This document shows, piece by piece, positions 58,746 through 64,000 of a stretch of 64,000 bases of DNA. Origin of the DNA: Schistosoma haematobium. Taxonomy: Eukaryota; Platyhelminthes; Trematoda; Strigeidida; Schistosomatidae. The notes below the pieces were generated by a model. That model searched no databases. It was not told the origin of the DNA and worked only from the letters and a program-made list of their open reading frames with translations. The DNA is taken from the NCBI RefSeq assembly GCF_000699445.3, contig NC_067196.1, positions 28,661,116 through 28,725,115 on the forward strand. The letters run 5' to 3'. Position numbers and translations under genes: made by a program. How positions within the stretch are numbered: position 1 is the first letter of the stretch; every line of letters begins with the position of its first letter.

Positions 58746-60730
58746 TTTCTGTTTATTAATGACCAACCAGCTGATTTCACTTTGCAACACAAACCGCTTC
58801 ACACATTAGATCAACAGTTTTTCGTATGAATCTATGGACAGCCTTGAAGCAATATGTATATTTTCACTCATCATTTGTTGAAAATAACTTTGGGTTAGAT
58901 ACTAAATGCGATATTGTAAAGATAACTGCGTTTTATCCAAAATGTGAAGTAGTTGATAAATTTCCCATCCATATAACATGTACAGTAGAACTAACATTAG
59001 GCTTACTGCTATTATTTCATGATATGTAATCCCAATGCTTGATTTTTTTCATTTACTAAACTCCCTATGGTTTTATGATTAACATATTAAGATGAATATG
59101 AACAACAAGTGTGTTAATTCAGTCAAAACTTTATTAAATCTAAAGATGTGTTAGTGAATTCAGTTACAAATAGTAATATTTATGATGGCAGTAATAGGAT
59201 CGCATGCAATCATATCTAAACTCGTGGTCAACTCGCGTGTCATCGTAATAATTTTTTTAAAGTTAACATGATAATAGTGATGATGATCACCTGTGAACAG
59301 ACTAGACTGATCAAGTGTGATGACATGAAACATACATATTGATTAATTTAAAGAAAGGATAATTGGTAAATCAACAAGGATACATTTCTTTTCTTTAGTC
59401 AACTATGGACAAGTAATAAATGGTTGTCATGATCATGCAGTCAGAAACTCTATAAATGTATATACATATATGATGAGTCGATGAAGTTTTGTTACTAGTT
59501 CACTTAAAACAACATGTTGACTTAACTTTCGCGTGCATCTTATAACCTTCTAAAAGAGAAGCAAAATCAAAGAAAGGGTGGGGAGAAAAAGGGAAGAAAT
59601 GCACATAAATAAACGCAGTTACCCATAAATGAATAAATGATTTATTGTCAAGATAAAGTAATATTTGTATTAAAGGTTAGAAAAATCGATATTTTATGAC
59701 ATGATATACAAAATGAGAATATTCGTATATTTGATTAATATTTTAAAAACAACTTGGAATAATCGACAAAATTATACACAAAAAGGGGTAGATAAGATAA
59801 ACACAATGAAAACCTTTGGCATTATATTCATTGAGGTAAAAAGAAATTATACAATATGAGATACAGTTAACTATAAAGCTTTTGCATTTATTCATATTTT
59901 ATTGACAAAATCTATTTTACAGGTTGGTTCCATCAATAAACGGTATCAGCTAGTAAACTAAGGAAACCTAAAAATAAAAAACACATGAAGTGCCACTCCA
60001 TCAGGAAACATTCTCGGAACCTTCAGATTTCGTAAGTAATATTCAAACAACCCAATAACTTGAAATCTAGTCGTATATGTGTGTATCTTTAGTCAGTTTG
60101 TCACACTAAACGATTTTTATCCTCAAAATATTACGGAATCACAACAAACCCCTTACTTATATTAAAATAAATGTTATATATATATATATATATATATATA
60201 TTTGAAAAGTTGATTAGTCAATTTGTTTGAAAAAAAAGTAGGATAAGTTAAAAACGTACGAATCAATAGATAAGAAAGAATGTGTTTTTGGAGCTCGGCA
60301 GAACGGCTGTGATTAAAGGCTGGATAACTAGACTTGATGTACAAGTAATGTTAATTACATAAGCCTTAGATTTTATTCATATGCATGAAATATGACACTT
60401 TGAATAACTTGTTATTAAATTGACTTATGAAATTTTAGATCAAGTCGAATAATTTATTTATACCAATATAAAACAGTTTATATTTCATGGTATTATATGA
60501 AACAATGAACTTAATATAATTTATTATAAGAAAGATGAAAAATAATATAGGGGTGGGAGTTTTGACGAATATGATATAAATGGTTTTAAACAAATTAAGG
60601 TTAATAATGATAATAATATTGCACTTGATATTATTTACTTGAATTTCCCCATTGATGATTAGGACTGCAATCGATCAGTCTCTTATTGGCATATGTGCAT
60701 ACTATGCTAATTGACTCGATATTGTCTTAA
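58746..60730. other. Gene-free stretch
   Basis: AT-rich, with a 67-codon plus frame at 58826-59029 that shows no recognisable motif or splice context. Confidence 0.4.
60175..60201. repeat. (TA)n microsatellite
   Basis: About 13 TA units. Confidence 0.9.
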
Positions 60731-60774
60731 TTCACAAGCATTATAAGCAAAGATAGATAGTGGCTAGCAGTGGA

Positions 60775-60819
60775 ATCCAGGACGCGCGTTTGGTCCTATT
60801 TGGGACTCATCAGCTGGAT
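60775..60819 (-). ncRNA. Hammerhead motif (family 2, left end), G12 changed to C
   Basis: Stem I ATCCAG/CTGGAT is perfect, the core is CTGATGA, stem II GTCC/GGAC closes cleanly, stem III is ACGCGCGT and the triplet GTC. Only the GAAA box is wrong (CAAA), which removes the G12 needed for catalysis. Confidence 0.65.
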
Positions 60820-60937
60820 ATACCTGCATCTCAGAGTTGGTGTGAATTTAAACTTCAAACCATTACACAAACAAGTAGCTATCGGGACTTAGTAGCTAAG
60901 TAGATGACGCGATGGCGTTTGAGGCGAACGGTACTGG

Positions 60938-60948
60938 GTTCGAGTCCA
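60938..60948 (+). promoter_or_regulatory. RNA polymerase III B box in family 2
   Basis: GGTTCGAGTCC fits the consensus GGTTCGANTCC, with an A-box-like stretch about 45 bp upstream. Confidence 0.55.
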
Positions 60949-60979
60949 AGACTGAACATCAACTCCGATATGCAGGTAC

Positions 60980-61024
60980 ATTCAGCTGACGAGTTCCAAA
61001 TATAATGAAACGTACGTTCTGGAT
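60980..61024 (+). ncRNA. Hammerhead motif (family 2, right end), core intact, stem II decayed
   Basis: CTGACGA and GAAAC are intact, the triplet is GTT, and stem I ATTCAG/CTGGAT pairs with one G-U. Stem II (GTTCC...TAAT) hardly pairs. Confidence 0.55.
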
Positions 61025-61641
61025 TCTACTGTTGGCCACTATCCATCTTCGCTAATAATAATAGCAACAATAATAATAATTCGTTTCGGGAATCTATAAA
61101 CAGATAGATAGATTGATTTATAAATGTAATGAAAATAACTATTGACAGGTATCATTTAGCAAGATGAGATTTTGATCTAGTGGTTGAAAATGTTGTACAA
61201 AGAAATATTTCAATACACACGTCTCTACATTTTTTAAATTTCTGTCAACTGATTGTTTTCTCAAAAGATACTTTTCATTAAAATGATTATGAATCACTAT
61301 TTATCTTAATAAGCCTTAGTTTTATATGTATATGCACTTCGATATATCTTTAAAAAGAAACATGTGTACAATGTCAAATAGTAATTGTCTTATTTTGACA
61401 TAAACTCTTTTGATATAGAAAACAATTCCAATAAGAACATATTAAAGCTTATTCCCTACTAAAATGTACCTACATGTTTTATTCAATTGAGTCTTTCAAG
61501 GTAGAAAAAAGAACGTACACGATGAAAGAAAGCTATTCACCACTTTTTTTCCAATTAATGGTCTTCTAATTCATTTCAGCTATAAATCAAATTGATTTCG
61601 AACAAATGTTTTCACCAGTAATAACAACCAAATAATCAGCG

Positions 61642-61670
<29 letters not shown>
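61642..61670. repeat. (TA)n microsatellite
   Basis: About 14 TA units. Confidence 0.9.
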
Positions 61671-61672
<2 letters not shown>

Positions 61673-62084
61673 GATGTTTTTTCCCGGTCTTTTACAAATA
61701 GGTGTTTATTATTGTTATTTTTATGTGAAGCCAATGTAGCAATTTTAATGACATTGAAAACAATATCGACAAACAAACTAGATAAAAGAGAATAAGTATT
61801 TTAACCATTCCTGAATCATTTCACCCAGACATAAATGTTAAATGGTAAGCTAATAAATTCTACATGTATCTGAATATATTAGATGTGTAATAAAAATGGG
61901 TTATTTATTGGGAAATTTAAATGGAATTATTGTCCTTTTATTTAGGTCAAGAGGATATACTCAAATTACTTTGGATTTCAAAATCTTGTAGGTAAATCAG
62001 AATATATTTTAAATAAATGAATAGAAAATGAAATAATTTGTCTTACTTATAGTTAAAATTACAACACGTCGTATCTCTCCTAGA

Positions 62085-62300
62085 CTGGTTTCAGTAGAGA
62101 TACCATTAAGAACTAGGGATACACTGAACAACTTTCCCACCTTAGTATAAGACTCTTTAACAGTGCTCACTCGCGATTCAGCAAGAAATTCAACCTAGGT
62201 CTCTTAGCAAAAGCCTAGACATTAGAACCATTTGATCAGCGTCTAGCGGTACAATTCCAACTTCATTCAATTGACGATCCAGCACAAGGACTAACCAAGG
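62085..62300 (-). mobile_element. Degenerate family 1 element
   Basis: The stem I halves CACTG (62122) and CAGTG (to 62165) survive around an eroded core. A tRNA-like region and body (GTACAATTCCAACTTCATTC on plus) follow in family order. Confidence 0.5.
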
Positions 62301-62500
62301 TCGTTATTGAGACATGTTTTCTTTGCAACATATACGAATCCTATCAGTTACAACTTCTCACTTCAATTTCGGAAACTTGTTGAAGTAAATCATTGATAAA
62401 CTGAATATTATAGTTTTATTTGGGGCTTTATTTAGACTGGTTTAATGTATAGGTTACATTTGTCACAAAGTGATTTGTAGAGCTTAGTTCAATTTTAAAA

Positions 62501-62710
62501 TTACTCTGAACCAGTCATCAGTGGACAACTGTTGAGTCCTAGTGTGGTGGACTCTAGTGTGTAGCGAAACGTGTAGGTAAAGTTGTCACATTCATCAGAA
62601 GGAGAGAAGAGTTTTAGTACATCAAGAGCACAGGGTAGACGGAACACTTGATGAGCAGACAAGAAGACAGTTTTGACTATAAAACACACCACAAGGCGAA
62701 AGTGGATGAT
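62501..62710. repeat. Unidentified GC-richer block
   Basis: A 63-codon minus frame begins MVCFIVKTVFLSAHQVFRLP but shows no motif I know. The composition suggests an old transposon or exon remnant. Confidence 0.2.
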
Positions 62711-64000
62711 CGAACGTCATAAATATATATTATATAAAGGCTTTGTAATTTCTCCTAATAAACATTCCTTCTGCCCATTGCCTTTTTTTAACTAGGTTTA
62801 ATTAGTTCAGTAATACGCACCCATTTATACAGCGAAAATGTTACGTAGTAGTTTACGTTCCCGACCTTAATAAATTAGCGATATGAAGTGATGAATACAG
62901 AATATCACAGACATGTTTGATATAGTCGAACACCGCGAAATATGGCGGCTTATAACTTGTTTGGAGATAGATTATTTTACATACTCACTTGTCTTGTCAT
63001 TCACCATTTCAAATATAATTAATCTTACGCTGTAGGATTAGTTTAGCAAGCGGTCGATGAAATCAGAGACTATCTGATCACCTTGCTTTATATCTCTTGG
63101 TTTTATTCTACTGTATGTTACATCGATCAAAGGATCAATGCATCTGTCCGAAGACTAATCCCTAACTTTCCAAGTCAAACAGAAAATATTAGTTTTTAAA
63201 TAAAAAAATATAGTTTGCTTTTGTGAACTAATATTCCCCCTTAGTTATTTTTTTACTCTGCAATGTTTATAACTGGAAATAATTCATCAATATGTTGTGT
63301 TGCAAACCCTTAAGGGTAATTTATTTATTAAATAATAACAAAATATACAAATAACCGGTAGGAAGGAAAATATCGCTTAAATAAGCATGAAACATATTTT
63401 TATTAAAATTCAATTTCTTTTTGTTTCCACACTATTTTATGTATAATAAAGTTTCTTTTCTGCCATTTTATTATATTTGCATGATTCAACATGTTATTAG
63501 GACACCAAATGGAAGACAATCTATCCTATTGTCAATAAATAAATATAAATAAACATAGAATTAAACAATCAAACCTGCTTGATTCATCTGTATTCATTCA
63601 ATTCTCTTTATATATTTGTTTATCTATTCATTTGTTTTCCTCATATCCCATTTTAATCTACAACCTGTCATCTAAGTTTATTTGTTGCCTTGATACACAA
63701 TGCATTATTCATTTCCTATTTTCCCATAGATGAATACTTTTCTTTTTATTCCTATTTAGTATGATAATATATATCAATATTGTTTGATGTATAATATAAA
63801 ATCTAGTCACTAAGTCTAATACAACTGATATTTTTACCCTATTTTTTTCCTATTCATTTGTATTCCTTAATTTACATTAAATGTTGCTGTCAATGAGAAA
63901 AGTGGCGTTGACAATGACAAATAACATATAAATGATACTTGTTTGTTCATTTATTAATTACGCATTTACCTATCAACATTTTATACATTTATACATTAGA
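62711..64000. other. Gene-free AT-rich end of window
   Basis: No supported feature. Confidence 0.5.

Larger units (their letters stand above)
60731..61058. mobile_element. Family 2 element (Sm-alpha-like) with a hammerhead at each inverted end
   Basis: The left end (TTCACAAGCATTATAAGCAA, GATAGTGGCTAGCAGTGGAA) and right end (GGATTCTACTGTTGGCCACT, ATCCATCTTCGC) are inverted copies. The left carries a minus-strand hammerhead and the right a plus-strand one. Between them is a plus-strand tRNA-like region with A-box-like TAGTAGCTAAGTAGATGACG and B box GGTTCGAGTCC. The length of ~330 bp matches published Sm-alpha size as I recall it. Confidence 0.75.

Overview
This window looks like genomic DNA of a blood fluke (Schistosoma or a close relative). 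It is strongly AT-rich, with one spliced animal-type gene, one probable small gene and no prokaryotic features. The main evidence for the organism is the repeat content: a ~3.9 kb RTE-clade LINE of the SR2/SjR2 type, and many short tRNA-like elements carrying hammerhead ribozyme motifs, which schistosome Sm-alpha repeats are known for. The species cannot be fixed from the sequence alone.

Genes. On the minus strand, 14448 down to 8288, six coding exons join in consistent phase into a predicted 930-residue Sec7-PH protein, an ARF guanine-nucleotide exchange factor closest to the IQSEC/BRAG family. Its first two exons (about 494 residues) are low-complexity and basic/Ser-rich. The Sec7 domain spans exons 2-5 and the PH domain spans exons 5-6. 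A second, unidentified minus-strand gene end lies at 37998-38324: two exons joined by a 44-nt intron, with AATAAA just after the stop. Nothing else looks like a host gene.

Mobile DNA. 23190-27113 holds a LINE with endonuclease and reverse transcriptase, broken by two closely spaced frameshifts. 20664-20989 looks like an LTR with some internal sequence after it. 40491-40715 may be the end of a retroelement protein. About twenty copies or scraps of one tRNA-like element (here 'family 1', unit about 400 bp) are scattered across the window on both strands. Each more complete copy has a pol III-type B box followed by a hammerhead motif. A second family ('family 2', at 56749 and 60731) has long inverted ends, each carrying a hammerhead.

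The most interesting result is how the family 1 copies are built. Several are bounded by target-site duplications (TSDs) that I can read directly, of 7 to 16 bp. The DNA between the TSDs is not a simple monomer. One insertion holds a partial unit fused in tandem to a full unit (18824-19323). One has about 32-bp terminal direct repeats (57970-58397). Three begin with an inverted scrap of the element's own 3' tail (190-317, 18824-19323, 55503-55930). Two are head-to-head chimeras (34455-34891, 53585-53877). This suggests multimeric or circular, ribozyme-processed RNA being copied by LINE-type machinery, resembling plant and animal retrozymes.

Layout: 1-8287 intergenic with repeats; 8288-14448 Sec7-PH gene; 14449-23189 intergenic with family 1 copies and an LTR; 23190-27113 LINE; 27114-37997 intergenic; 37998-38324 small gene end; 38325-64000 intergenic, dense in family 1 and 2 copies and (TA)n tracts.
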